Shown: positions 1 through 10,092, counted from the stretch's first letter. The stretch: DNA of 33,435 nt from an uncultured Candidatus Saccharibacteria bacterium (GCA_947307355.1 CAMZIV010000004.1:1-33435); one strand, 5' to 3'. Notes: generated from the sequence alone by a model not told the origin. Made by a program: numbers and translations.

Positions 1-177
1 TTGAACCCAGCAGTAGCACTCATGTTCCAAATCTTCCCAACTACTGGTGAAAACTTTGGTGAAATCATGCAAGGCGTTGGTGCAGCACTTGCAATCTACG
101 CACTCTTCCCAATGGTAGGTGGCGTAATCGGTATGTACATTTCCGACTTCGCAGCCAAACTCACTGGCGAAGAATAA
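1..177 (+). CDS. MIP/aquaporin-family channel, C-terminal fragment (5' truncated by window)
   Basis: Frame +1 from base 1 reads LNPAVALMFQIFPTTGENFGEIMQGVGAALAIYALFPMVGGVIGMYISDFAAKLTGEE*. It has an NPA motif followed by a terminal TM helix, as in MIP channels. Confidence 0.65.
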   Translation: MNPAVALMFQIFPTTGENFGEIMQGVGAALAIYALFPMVGGVIGMYISDFAAKLTGEE

Positions 178-205
178 TTAGTTCCTTAAAACAAAAGAAA
201 CAAAT

Positions 206-300
206 AATACCATTTAGGGGTGTCCGGAGGCCACGGCCGAGGATTAAGGGCGCGAGCCCCGTAACGACGGGCGCGAGCGACCCGTCCCCTAAATGGTATT
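206..300 (+). terminator. Large structured, probably bidirectional terminator with a conserved internal domain (element R1)
   Basis: Perfect 15-bp outer stem AATACCATTTAGGGG (206-220) / CCCCTAAATGGTATT (286-300), extendable outwards by GAAACAAA/TTTGTTTC, with a T-rich tract following. The inside holds GTCCGGA-GGC-CACG-GCC-GAGGATTAAG (222-248), a GGGC-GCGA-GCCC hairpin and an ACGGG/CCCGT hairpin. It lies between convergent genes. Confidence 0.7.
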
Positions 301-307
301 TTTGTTT

Positions 308-1723
308 CTACCTATTTTTAGGGAATAATGGTTCGGCCGGAGGATTTACTTGCCCATCGAAAATGTTCAAAATCTTTTCCGCCGTCTGCGGGATGAATGG
401 CGAAAGCAACGTTGCAACATAAACAAGTTCATTTGCGAGTGAGTTCAAGCACTCATTTAGCTTTTCAGTCTCACCAGCCTTTGCTAACATCCATGGTTTT
501 TCTTCATCAATTCTGCGATTAATATTTTGGACTTTTTCCCATACCAAATCAAATGCTTTATTAAATTCAAAATTTTCCATTAGCTCACAGTATTGTTTTT
601 CAATCTCAATGTTATGTTTTTCAAACTTAACATTGTTTTTTGAAATCATAGTCGCAAGTCTTTGCACTAAGTTACCAAGGTCATTTGCCAGCTCATTATT
701 ATAAGCATTCTCATATTTTTCCCACGTAAAGTCGGAATCATCAAAAGTATCAATGTGACGAAGGAAGTAGTAACGAAAAGCATCCACGCCATGACGATCA
801 AGCACGTCTACCGGATTTATTACGTTACCAATCGATTTACTCATCTTCTGTCCGTCGGCAAGAACCATACCGTGAGACACGAGCGCTTTAGGCATCGGCA
901 AGCCAAGACCAAGCAACATTGCTGGCCAAATAATGGAATGGAATCTTAAAATATCTTTCCCGACAAATTCTGCCGTAGCTGGCCACCACTCATTGATCTC
1001 ATTTTCTGGATAACCAAGTACGGTGATATAATTCGAAAGCGCGTCCATCCAAACATACATCACATGTTCGTCGTCGCCCGGCACTGGCACGCCCCACGAC
1101 AATTCTTTTTTCGGACGGGAAATCGAAACATCTGGCGAATCTTCTAGAAGTGCTAACATTTCCTTTTTTCTAAATTCTGGCAAAATCAAAAGTTTGTCGC
1201 TTTCGATTAGCTCGCGAATTTGATCCTTAAAATCGGAAATGCGAAGATAATAATTCTCTTCCTCAAATTTCTCATAAGGCTTGTTATGATCCGGACAAAC
1301 GCCATGCGTTTCTTCGTATTCTTTATCAGTCACATATCTTTCACAGCCAGTACAATACCAGCCCGCATAAGTGGCCTTATAAATATGGTCGGAAAGTTTT
1401 TTCCAAACTTCTTGCACGCGACGCTCATGATCCGCATCAGTCGTACGCACAAAATCCGTATATTCTACGCCAAGTTTAGCAATAAAATCTTTAAATAAAG
1501 CGACGTTTTTATCAACATATTCTTTTACTGGCACGCCAGCTTCATTAGCTTTTTGCTGAATTTTATTACCATGCTCATCCGTACCAGCAGACATGCGCAC
1601 TTCATTACCAATCAAACGATGATATCTAGCGAAAACATCCGCAAGACAATAATCCATTGCATGACCGATATGCGGAGTCCCGTTCATGTATGGAATTGCA
1701 GTAGTAATATATATTTTTGCCAT
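308..1723 (-). CDS. metG: Methionyl-tRNA synthetase
   Basis: Class I aaRS with ITTAIPYMNGTPHIGHA, a KMSKS loop (GQKMSKSIGNV), and the Cys motif CTGCE. Confidence 0.96.
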   Translation of the reverse strand: MAKIYITTAIPYMNGTPHIGHAMDYCLADVFARYHRLIGNEVRMSAGTDEHGNKIQQKANEAGVPVKEYVDKNVALFKDFIAKLGVEYTDFVRTTDADHERRVQEVWKKLSDHIYKATYAGWYCTGCERYVTDKEYEETHGVCPDHNKPYEKFEEENYYLRISDFKDQIRELIESDKLLILPEFRKKEMLALLEDSPDVSISRPKKELSWGVPVPGDDEHVMYVWMDALSNYITVLGYPENEINEWWPATAEFVGKDILRFHSIIWPAMLLGLGLPMPKALVSHGMVLADGQKMSKSIGNVINPVDVLDRHGVDAFRYYFLRHIDTFDDSDFTWEKYENAYNNELANDLGNLVQRLATMISKNNVKFEKHNIEIEKQYCELMENFEFNKAFDLVWEKVQNINRRIDEEKPWMLAKAGETEKLNECLNSLANELVYVATLLSPFIPQTAEKILNIFDGQVNPPAEPLFPKNR

Positions 1724-1770
1724 AAAAATATTTTACAATACTTTTACCTAAAAAGCAATTTAAGAGATTA

Positions 1771-2364
1771 TTACAACATTGAAACCAAAACGATTGCAAG
1801 GGCTGCCACTACGAGCACGCCAACTACTGCGAGTAAAATCAAAGTGGATTTGCTAACTGGTTTTTTGGCGGCAGGGGCTGGAGCTGGAGCGGTAGTGTTT
1901 ACCATTGGAGCGTCCTGAGTAGCAGGATCGGTGAAGGCAACACTAGGAATATTTGGTTGAGTAGCGGCATCGGCAGGCATCGAAACAGCACTACCAATCG
2001 AGCCAGGTACTGGTGCGGCTGGAGTAATTGGAGCTTTGAGTTCTTCTTCTACTGGATCTGGTGCCTTTGGAGCTTCTGGCATCGTAATTGGAGAAGTATC
2101 AAGGATTGGACTAGAAGCGATTGGGTTTGGCGCACCCGGAGTGATTACCGGAGCCACAGGAGCTACAGGTTCTGGAACTACTGGAGCAACTGGCTCAACC
2201 GGAGCAACAGGAGCTACAGGCTCAACCGGAGCAACAGGAGCTACAGGCTCAACCGGCGCGACCGGAGCAATAGGTTCAATTGGGGCAACAGGTTCTACCG
2301 GTGGCACTGGTGGTACTGGTGGTACAGGGTTTGTAGTTGGCATTGGATTATTTGTTGGCTCCAT
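1771..2364 (-). CDS. Pro-rich repeat protein with a single C-terminal TM segment (function unknown)
   Basis: Repeats of [12 protein letters not shown], then [25 protein letters not shown] at the C-terminus. The better start is ATG at 2364 (MEPTNNP), preceded by GAAGGA. The ORF track extends upstream to a TTG codon. Confidence 0.75.
   Translation of the reverse strand: MEPTNNPMPTTNPVPPVPPVPPVEPVAPIEPIAPVAPVEPVAPVAPVEPVAPVAPVEPVAPVVPEPVAPVAPVITPGAPNPIASSPILDTSPITMPEAPKAPDPVEEELKAPITPAAPVPGSIGSAVSMPADAATQPNIPSVAFTDPATQDAPMVNTTAPAPAPAAKKPVSKSTLILLAVVGVLVVAALAIVLVSML
2150..2310. repeat. 27-bp in-frame tandem repeat (9-aa VAPVAPVEP-type unit)
   Basis: Plus-strand unit ggctcaaccggagcaacaggagctaca repeats with small variations inside the Pro-rich ORF. 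Confidence 0.75.
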
Positions 2365-2402
2365 TTTTATTCCTTCATTAAAAATCAATGTTATTTGTCG
2401 TT

Positions 2403-2431
2403 ATTATAATACTAATGCTTATTTTTGTCTA
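2403..2431 (-). promoter_or_regulatory. Sigma70-type promoter for the Pro-rich protein
   Basis: Minus strand TAGACA-N17-TATAAT, with -10 at 2403-2408 and -35 at 2426-2431. Confidence 0.65.
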
Positions 2432-2438
2432 GTTTGTG

Positions 2439-4316
<1,878 letters not shown>

Positions 4317-5226
4317 TGATAGACTCCTGTAATTTTACACCTTCTTCTTCTGTTAATTTTAAATCAAGACGGCGAATAATTCCAGACCTACCCACCACGG
4401 CTGGGAAACCATAATAAACATCATTATAGTCATCGTAAGTTGAAACTGACATAATTCGCATTTCATCATTCAAAATACAATTTAGAATCGACGCCACGCA
4501 GGTTGCGATACCGTAATAAGTTGCGCCTTTTTTCTCAATAATGTCGTAGGCTTCGTTTTTTACAAAATCAGAAATACCATCCAGCGTATCGCGCGGAAGT
4601 AAATCAATGATATCCTGTCCACCAGCATCAGCGCGAGACCACAAAGTCAACTCCGTATCTCCGTGTTCACCTACTTGGTAGGCATGCACAGATTTCGGGC
4701 TGATATTTAGATATCCAGCTAGTCTCGTGCGAAGTCTGGCCGAATCCAAAACTGTACCCGAACCAATCACTTTTTCAGCTGGCAAGCCTGAAAACTTTTT
4801 CACGAAATATGTAAGCACATCCATCGGGTTAGTTACCACCAGGAAAATCCCATCAAAGCCACTGGCCATAATTTGCTCAACCATACCCTTCAAAATATTC
4901 GCGTTTTTCTTCAAAAGATCCATGCGCGATTCGCCCGGCTTTTGCGGTGCGCCCGCGGTAATCACCACCACATCACAATCCTTCGCATCTTTATAAGTGC
5001 CGTTAGAAATTTTTACATAGCTCGGCGCTACCGACAAAGCATCACGAAGGTCCATCGCCTCACCTTCAGCGTCTTTAGCGATGATATCAGTTAAAACAAT
5101 TTCATTCACGGCGGTACGTTGGTTCATGAGCGCAAAAGCAATGCTCGCACCAACATTTCCCGTCCCCACAATCATGACTTTATTATTATCCATGCCACCC
5201 TTTCTTTACAATATTATACCATAAGC

Positions 5227-6570
5227 TTAATAATCTGTGTTGATTAAAGACTCAAAATAGAGTTTTAATTCCTCAGCAATAAACTCATCTTTTTCGTAAA
5301 CATTTTGCAGTTCAGCAAGAAACTTTGGCGTTTGGCGTTTAATTCTCTCGGTGCGGTATTTTTCATATTCCGCCGCTTCAGTTTCCGAAAGTGCCCGCGG
5401 GAAATTACGACCTTTGTAATGTAATAATAATTCTGGCAACCTCGGATCATGAAAATCCGGATTAAAATCTGCCAAACTATTCTCATCTGCATTTCTCACG
5501 GCGTTTACTTTCGCACGGTCCGGATCATCAAGAAATCCTTCATAGATCGCCGCTTCCGGCTCTACGGCCGGCGGAAAATCTGGCATTTTTTCTCTTTCCT
5601 CACGCATCCTTTCGGCAAAATCCGGGGATTTAAGCAACTTCTCCAAGTTTTTATCAACAGTTTCTTTATCTAGTTTAATCTTTTCCCAGCCATCATTTTT
5701 ATCAAGCACCGAAAGCGGCGCCACCGCCGGACATTTATTCAGTCCTATTTCTTTCACTACCGGATAGACCGATTCGCGCTTTAGTACTTCATCTAAATCA
5801 TAACGAAGGTCATATACTAGCACATTCCCATTTCTTCCCGCCGTGAGCGGAAAAGCCACGGTAGTTTTATTAAATTCCGAAGGATATCTGCCACATGCAT
5901 ACACAAACGGTTTTTTATTCTCCAAATTCACGTATTTTTTCACATCATTTTTGTTGCGAATACTAAACAAAAACTTAAACAAATCCGGTTGTTTATCTCG
6001 GATTAATCCCGCCACCGCGATTGTAGCATACACATCAGACAAAGCATCGTGCGCATGCTCATGAGAGAGCCCATTCATTTTAGTCAGAAGTTCGAGTCGG
6101 TTAGTTGGTTTACCGTCTTCTGTAAATGGCCAATTAATACCCTCCGGCCTAAGCGCCCGAGTTAGTCTCACCACATCGAGCATATCCCAGCGACTGCGTC
6201 CATCCTTCCATTCGTATTCATATGGATCATAAAAATTTCGCCAAAACACCGCGCGCATAAACTCATCATCAAACCGCACCGTGTTGTAACCAACCACCAC
6301 TGTATCCGGCGTAAAAATCTCTTCTGTCACATATTTCGCAAACTCGGCTTCAGAAATTCCGTCTGCGAGCGTTTGCTGCGGCGTGATTTTGGTAACCATG
6401 ATGGCCCCCGGACTCGGCAAAGCGTCATCCGTCATTTTCACCAAAATATTCACCGGCTCGCCAATCGGATTCAATTCCATATCCGTCCTCTGCCCAGCAA
6501 ATTGCATAATTCTATCAGAACGCGGGTTCAGCCCACTTGTCTCAAGGTCATAAAAGAAAAACGATTTCAT
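5227..6570 (-). CDS. sbcB: Exodeoxyribonuclease I
   Basis: FFFYDLETSGLNPRSDRIMQFAGQRTD DEDDh exonuclease motif plus NWPFTEDGKPTNRLELLTKMNGLSHEHAHDALSDVYAT. ATG at 6570 is preferred; the ORF track begins at an upstream TTG that overlaps the -10. Confidence 0.92.
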   Translation of the reverse strand: MKSFFFYDLETSGLNPRSDRIMQFAGQRTDMELNPIGEPVNILVKMTDDALPSPGAIMVTKITPQQTLADGISEAEFAKYVTEEIFTPDTVVVGYNTVRFDDEFMRAVFWRNFYDPYEYEWKDGRSRWDMLDVVRLTRALRPEGINWPFTEDGKPTNRLELLTKMNGLSHEHAHDALSDVYATIAVAGLIRDKQPDLFKFLFSIRNKNDVKKYVNLENKKPFVYACGRYPSEFNKTTVAFPLTAGRNGNVLVYDLRYDLDEVLKRESVYPVVKEIGLNKCPAVAPLSVLDKNDGWEKIKLDKETVDKNLEKLLKSPDFAERMREEREKMPDFPPAVEPEAAIYEGFLDDPDRAKVNAVRNADENSLADFNPDFHDPRLPELLLHYKGRNFPRALSETEAAEYEKYRTERIKRQTPKFLAELQNVYEKDEFIAEELKLYFESLINTDY

Positions 6571-6576
6571 ATATAT

Positions 6577-6582
6577 ATTATA
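6577..6582 (-). promoter_or_regulatory. Candidate -10 element (TATAAT) 6 nt upstream of the sbcB ATG
   Basis: Minus strand TATAAT-ATATAT-ATGAAATCG. No convincing -35, because that position is occupied by the upstream terminator. Confidence 0.45.
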
Positions 6583-6586
6583 TAAC

Positions 6587-6615
6587 AAAAAAATCCCCAG
6601 GTCATAGACCTGGGG
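6587..6615 (-). terminator. Rho-independent terminator downstream of the 153-aa membrane protein gene
   Basis: CCCCAGGTC-ATA-GACCTGGGG hairpin (6595-6615) followed on the minus strand by a 7-T run. Confidence 0.9.
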
Positions 6616-6621
6616 TAGAGA

Positions 6622-7083
6622 TTATTTGCACCACTCGTTAAGCAAATTAATACTTGCCGCGGTGTCTCTATGAGACTCCTCTATGAATGCCTTTCTCTTT
6701 CTTATTTTTTTGTTCTCTTCTCTCATCTTTTTAAAGAGAAAAGCTCTAGCCGAATAACGGCTTGATATTATAAGAACACCCATATCAGCAACAAAGAAAC
6801 AACCGAATGTTATTGAATAATACAGAATCGTAAAGAAAGCCGTAAAATACCAAGGACCTTCTGCTACCCATGAATTACTATTGAAATGGATTATTAATGC
6901 TGAGCCAACAGCATAAAATAAAGTCATAACATGGATTACCAGAGATAAAACCTTGAACGGATATCTTATTTTCCAACTTCCGTCTTTCTTTTTTAACGAA
7001 GGTAAGAAAATTCCTGCGAAAACTGTTAAGATAATTAAGATAGAACCGAATAAAAACTGATACCAAAAAGTATTTTCACCCAT
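6622..7083 (-). CDS. Hypothetical multi-TM membrane protein, 153 aa, with basic C-terminal tail
   Basis: Several hydrophobic segments. C-tail KKMREENKKIRKRKAFIEESHRDTAASINLLNEWCK. SD AGGAG with ATG spacing of 6. Confidence 0.8.
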   Translation of the reverse strand: MGENTFWYQFLFGSILIILTVFAGIFLPSLKKKDGSWKIRYPFKVLSLVIHVMTLFYAVGSALIIHFNSNSWVAEGPWYFTAFFTILYYSITFGCFFVADMGVLIISSRYSARAFLFKKMREENKKIRKRKAFIEESHRDTAASINLLNEWCK

Positions 7084-7151
7084 AGTGATCTCCTCTCTAT
7101 AAATGTACTTAGGGTCTGAGAGACCCCGCCACCTCCAAAACCTATACCCTA

Positions 7152-7180
7152 ATTATACCACACATGCTTATTTTTGTCAA
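7152..7180 (-). promoter_or_regulatory. Perfect-consensus sigma70-type promoter
   Basis: Minus strand TTGACA-AAAATAAGCATGTGTGG(17)-TATAAT, also with TGG extended -10. Confidence 0.85.
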
Positions 7181-7193
7181 GACGCTTATGCTT

Positions 7194-8765
7194 TTATCTG
7201 GCTACACAGCGGAGAGATCTACCTCTCCAACCATCTTGGGAGTTGTTGAATTTGAGGGTATCAGACTTAAAGTCTAAATTAAACTCTTTTGCGCTAGTAT
7301 CTATGGTACTAGTATAATAACCCCCAGATTCACCAGCGTATTGAAGCGAATTATTTCTCATTACCCCTGCACGGTTAAAGTAAAGTGGTGCCGAGAAGAA
7401 TCCAAGATCCAATTTGCTGCTATCTGTTGAAGGATAATAGCTACTAAGGATAGCAAAGTCACTCTTGGTAGCATCAGATGCATACACCGGCATTCTCCAC
7501 CCCTTAGGACAAATTGAATTCTTTGGATTATTAGCCGTATTGCTGGCTGTACTTGAAGAAAATTCAGATAGAGTATTAGTTGCCACCATCGCAATCCAGT
7601 TATAATAGTTCCCCATATGATAGTGCATTTGCAACGGTGTAGGGTCATTGGTTTGATAATATTTACCTCTATCGTAACCTGTTAGATAGTTACACCATGG
7701 GCTAGCGCCAGTACATTCACTCTTAACGAAATAAACATCTGTTTGGAACCAATTACCTACATCTACAGATTTAATAAAGTTTTGATCGTTGCTCCAGGTA
7801 ACACCACCACTAGCATTAGGGGTAAGAGTGTCCCTCGGTGGAGTCCAAGTAATTACCCCATCAGCCTCAGAATAACCATCGGCAGCGGTATATTTATTGT
7901 TGTTATCTCTACCATTCCAGGTGTTTAGATCGGTGTTTTCAGATGTGAGCGCCGCCACATTAGTAGGGGTAGTCTCGAGGTCAAGATCGAGATTTTGGGT
8001 CATCCAACATTTGCCATCTTTTGCCTTGAGAATCCAATAAAGTTTGTTATCGCGAATATCTTGCACCTGTAGCTCGGACTCAGTGTCGGCTGCCGCACAA
8101 ATATCAGAATTCATATCCTGCATCACATAATACCCCTGGGCAGTTTTAGTTTTGCCATTGATCCTATACGCATAGGCGAGGTCAGGAATAATAATATTTG
8201 CGGTGATTTCAAAATTAAGAGTAGTAGAATACGCTCCGGTTGGAGTGTCATAATCCACCTTGCTACCGATGTTAATTGTGGTGGTATCAGGGGTGGCGCC
8301 GGTTGGTGCATCGGTCTCTTTAAGGATACTAGAGAGAGCGATTGGGTTAAAGCTATCAGTATTATCGATAGAAATACCCCAACGGTTATTATCGCTGGCG
8401 TTTGCGGCAAATTCGGCCGCCGTCCTGCCCCCAGTAACACTAGAGAGTGCCGGAATTGTAGGATAGTCATTTAATGTCGCATCAAGGGTATCGGAAGTAA
8501 GATCAACAGAGGTAGTAGAAAGTACGATTGTGTAACCACCGCGAGCGTTAGTAGCCGCTCTTACCAGTAGTGGAGTTTGCCCAAAAATACCATTATTTGA
8601 GGCCTGCAAATTCAATATCACATCACTTTGGACGTCAATCGCTACCGATTCAGCGAGGTTCAAATTCACCCCCATTTCATCAGCAAAAACCGGCGCGTTA
8701 AGAGAAAAAATGAGCATGAGAAAACCCGCTACGCTAAAAGAAATTTTCTTACACCCAAACCTCAT
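7194..8765 (-). CDS. Secreted cell-surface protein with C-terminal FISUMP-like domain
   Basis: Signal peptide ending APVFADE, a beta-rich N-terminal region, then DGKCWMTQNLDLDL, NSICPKGWRMPV and GYYTST...GRSLRCVAR, typical of FISUMP (Fibrobacter succinogenes major paralogous) domains. Confidence 0.82.
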   Translation of the reverse strand: MRFGCKKISFSVAGFLMLIFSLNAPVFADEMGVNLNLAESVAIDVQSDVILNLQASNNGIFGQTPLLVRAATNARGGYTIVLSTTSVDLTSDTLDATLNDYPTIPALSSVTGGRTAAEFAANASDNNRWGISIDNTDSFNPIALSSILKETDAPTGATPDTTTINIGSKVDYDTPTGAYSTTLNFEITANIIIPDLAYAYRINGKTKTAQGYYVMQDMNSDICAAADTESELQVQDIRDNKLYWILKAKDGKCWMTQNLDLDLETTPTNVAALTSENTDLNTWNGRDNNNKYTAADGYSEADGVITWTPPRDTLTPNASGGVTWSNDQNFIKSVDVGNWFQTDVYFVKSECTGASPWCNYLTGYDRGKYYQTNDPTPLQMHYHMGNYYNWIAMVATNTLSEFSSSTASNTANNPKNSICPKGWRMPVYASDATKSDFAILSSYYPSTDSSKLDLGFFSAPLYFNRAGVMRNNSLQYAGESGGYYTSTIDTSAKEFNLDFKSDTLKFNNSQDGWRGRSLRCVAR

Positions 8766-8771
8766 ATGGTT

Positions 8772-8777
8772 ATTATA
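8772..8777 (-). promoter_or_regulatory. Extended -10 (TGCTATAAT) 6 nt upstream of the surface-protein ATG
   Basis: Minus strand ATTTTTTATGCTATAATAACCATATG. It directly abuts the T-run of the upstream terminator. Confidence 0.5.
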
Positions 8778-8781
8778 GCAT

Positions 8782-8807
8782 AAAAAATCCCCGGGTAAAT
8801 ACCCGGG
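8782..8807 (-). terminator. Rho-independent terminator downstream of the second 153-aa membrane protein
   Basis: CCCGGGTA-AA-TACCCGGG hairpin (8790-8807) followed on the minus strand by a 6-T run. Confidence 0.88.
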
Positions 8808-8813
8808 AGTTTC

Positions 8814-9275
8814 TTATTTTAATAAATCCAGCAAACTTCTGCTGCTGCGGACAAAATCTTGGTTTTCAGCGTATTTTCTTTTCATTTGTTTTTTATCTAG
8901 TTTAGTGTTTTTGCGTTCAACTTCTCTCTGAAGCATATTTTCCCTGATATTGGAAAGAAAAGTCATTTCAAGAAGCATCACGCCTCCGTAAATTACCCCT
9001 ATTGCCATCAACAAAGGTAAAAATATTGCGGCCGCCATGTCTGCGTTGATCTTTTTAGTAAGAAATGCGATTATTTCGTCGTAAGATTCAACAAACAGCA
9101 AAATGCCAAACACTAATGCCGAAAACGCAGAGACGATTGAAAATTTTTCATCTGGGCCATCTTCTACAAAATAGCCGTTTTCTCCCCTTCTAATATCGGG
9201 AGAAACAAATCCAATCACCCCTGCTGCAATTAAGAAAATCGGTGCCAAGATCATCCAAAAATTAAAGTGCATCAT
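8814..9275 (-). CDS. Hypothetical multi-TM membrane protein, 153 aa, with basic C-terminal tail
   Basis: Several TM segments. C-tail REVERKNTKLDKKQMKRKYAENQDFVRSSRSLLDLLK. Strong SD AAAGGAGGG. Confidence 0.78.
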   Translation of the reverse strand: MMHFNFWMILAPIFLIAAGVIGFVSPDIRRGENGYFVEDGPDEKFSIVSAFSALVFGILLFVESYDEIIAFLTKKINADMAAAIFLPLLMAIGVIYGGVMLLEMTFLSNIRENMLQREVERKNTKLDKKQMKRKYAENQDFVRSSRSLLDLLK

Positions 9276-9305
9276 ATATCCCTCCTTTTATACGAACATC
9301 AGAAA

Positions 9306-9334
9306 ATTATACCACACATGGTTATTTATGTCAA
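9306..9334 (-). promoter_or_regulatory. Perfect-consensus sigma70-type promoter
   Basis: Minus strand TTGACA-TAAATAACCATGTGTGG(17)-TATAAT. The spacer is nearly identical to that of the promoter at 7152-7180. Confidence 0.85.
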
Positions 9335-9341
9335 CAGTAGA

Positions 9342-10055
9342 TTAGTACTGAGTATCGTAATCTATACCGTAGTAAGCATATTGGAGTTTCATATAAGCGG
9401 TGTCTAGCTCAGTAGCAATCGCAGTGCGTTCTTCGGATTTGTTCTTGGCCATCACCATAAATTTAAGAGGTTTGTTATAACCGCCACAAATTTCCATCGA
9501 ATCACCATAAGCTAGAGCGCCAGGCACAGTAATGATACGAATGCCATTAATATGCATACCAGCTACCCCTGTAGTCCAGCCTTCAATCATGCCTAGAGAT
9601 GCATCAAGAATCTTTGCAAACGAGGAAGGACTATCGTTGTTGTCGAAAGAAGAGTCAAAAATCGTCTCATCTGCGCACCAGCCCACATAGTAAGCATAGT
9701 AATCAGAATCATCAGCGGTAAGCTCGCGACCATTACCCACTACAAGGTCTTTAGTTGTCACGGCATCGCTATTTGCCGAAGCTTCATTATAAGCCTTGAT
9801 CTCTGAGTGATACTTATAAAAAGTATTAAAATCACTCTGAGAATAAGATTGGAATCTGGCCAACACGTCACTATAGGCCTCTTCGTATTCCATCAATTTT
9901 TCTTCGGAAATGGTGGAAGTGGTATCGGTGGTACCTTTACCGTTGCTTAAAATAATCGCTGCATAACTTGCAATAATTGAACCGAGCATCACAAATGCAA
10001 TCAAGGAAATCACAATACGCTGCTTCGGGCTAGTCTTTAGCTCTTTTTCATTCAT
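9342..10055 (-). CDS. Membrane-anchored FKBP-type peptidyl-prolyl cis-trans isomerase
   Basis: N-terminal TM (IVISLIAFVMLGSIIASYAAIIL), then FKBP signatures YYVGW...FDSSF...SFAKI...GMIEGWTTGVAGMHINGIRIITVPGALAYG. Confidence 0.85.
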   Translation of the reverse strand: MNEKELKTSPKQRIVISLIAFVMLGSIIASYAAIILSNGKGTTDTTSTISEEKLMEYEEAYSDVLARFQSYSQSDFNTFYKYHSEIKAYNEASANSDAVTTKDLVVGNGRELTADDSDYYAYYVGWCADETIFDSSFDNNDSPSSFAKILDASLGMIEGWTTGVAGMHINGIRIITVPGALAYGDSMEICGGYNKPLKFMVMAKNKSEERTAIATELDTAYMKLQYAYYGIDYDTQY

Positions 10056-10092
10056 AATAACTCCTATCTATAATAATTATACCACAAAAAAA

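Noticed and set aside
330-347. GGCCGGAGGATTTAC resembling part of the R1/R2 core
   Set aside because: Inside metG coding sequence (VNPPAEP), lacks the GUCCGGA half and the intervening stem; treated as chance.
7152-9334. The repeated TTATACCACACATG..TTATTT..TGTCAA blocks as a mobile or CRISPR-like repeat
   Set aside because: On the minus strand each is a full -35/-10 promoter at correct spacing, there are only two close copies, and there is no spacer array.
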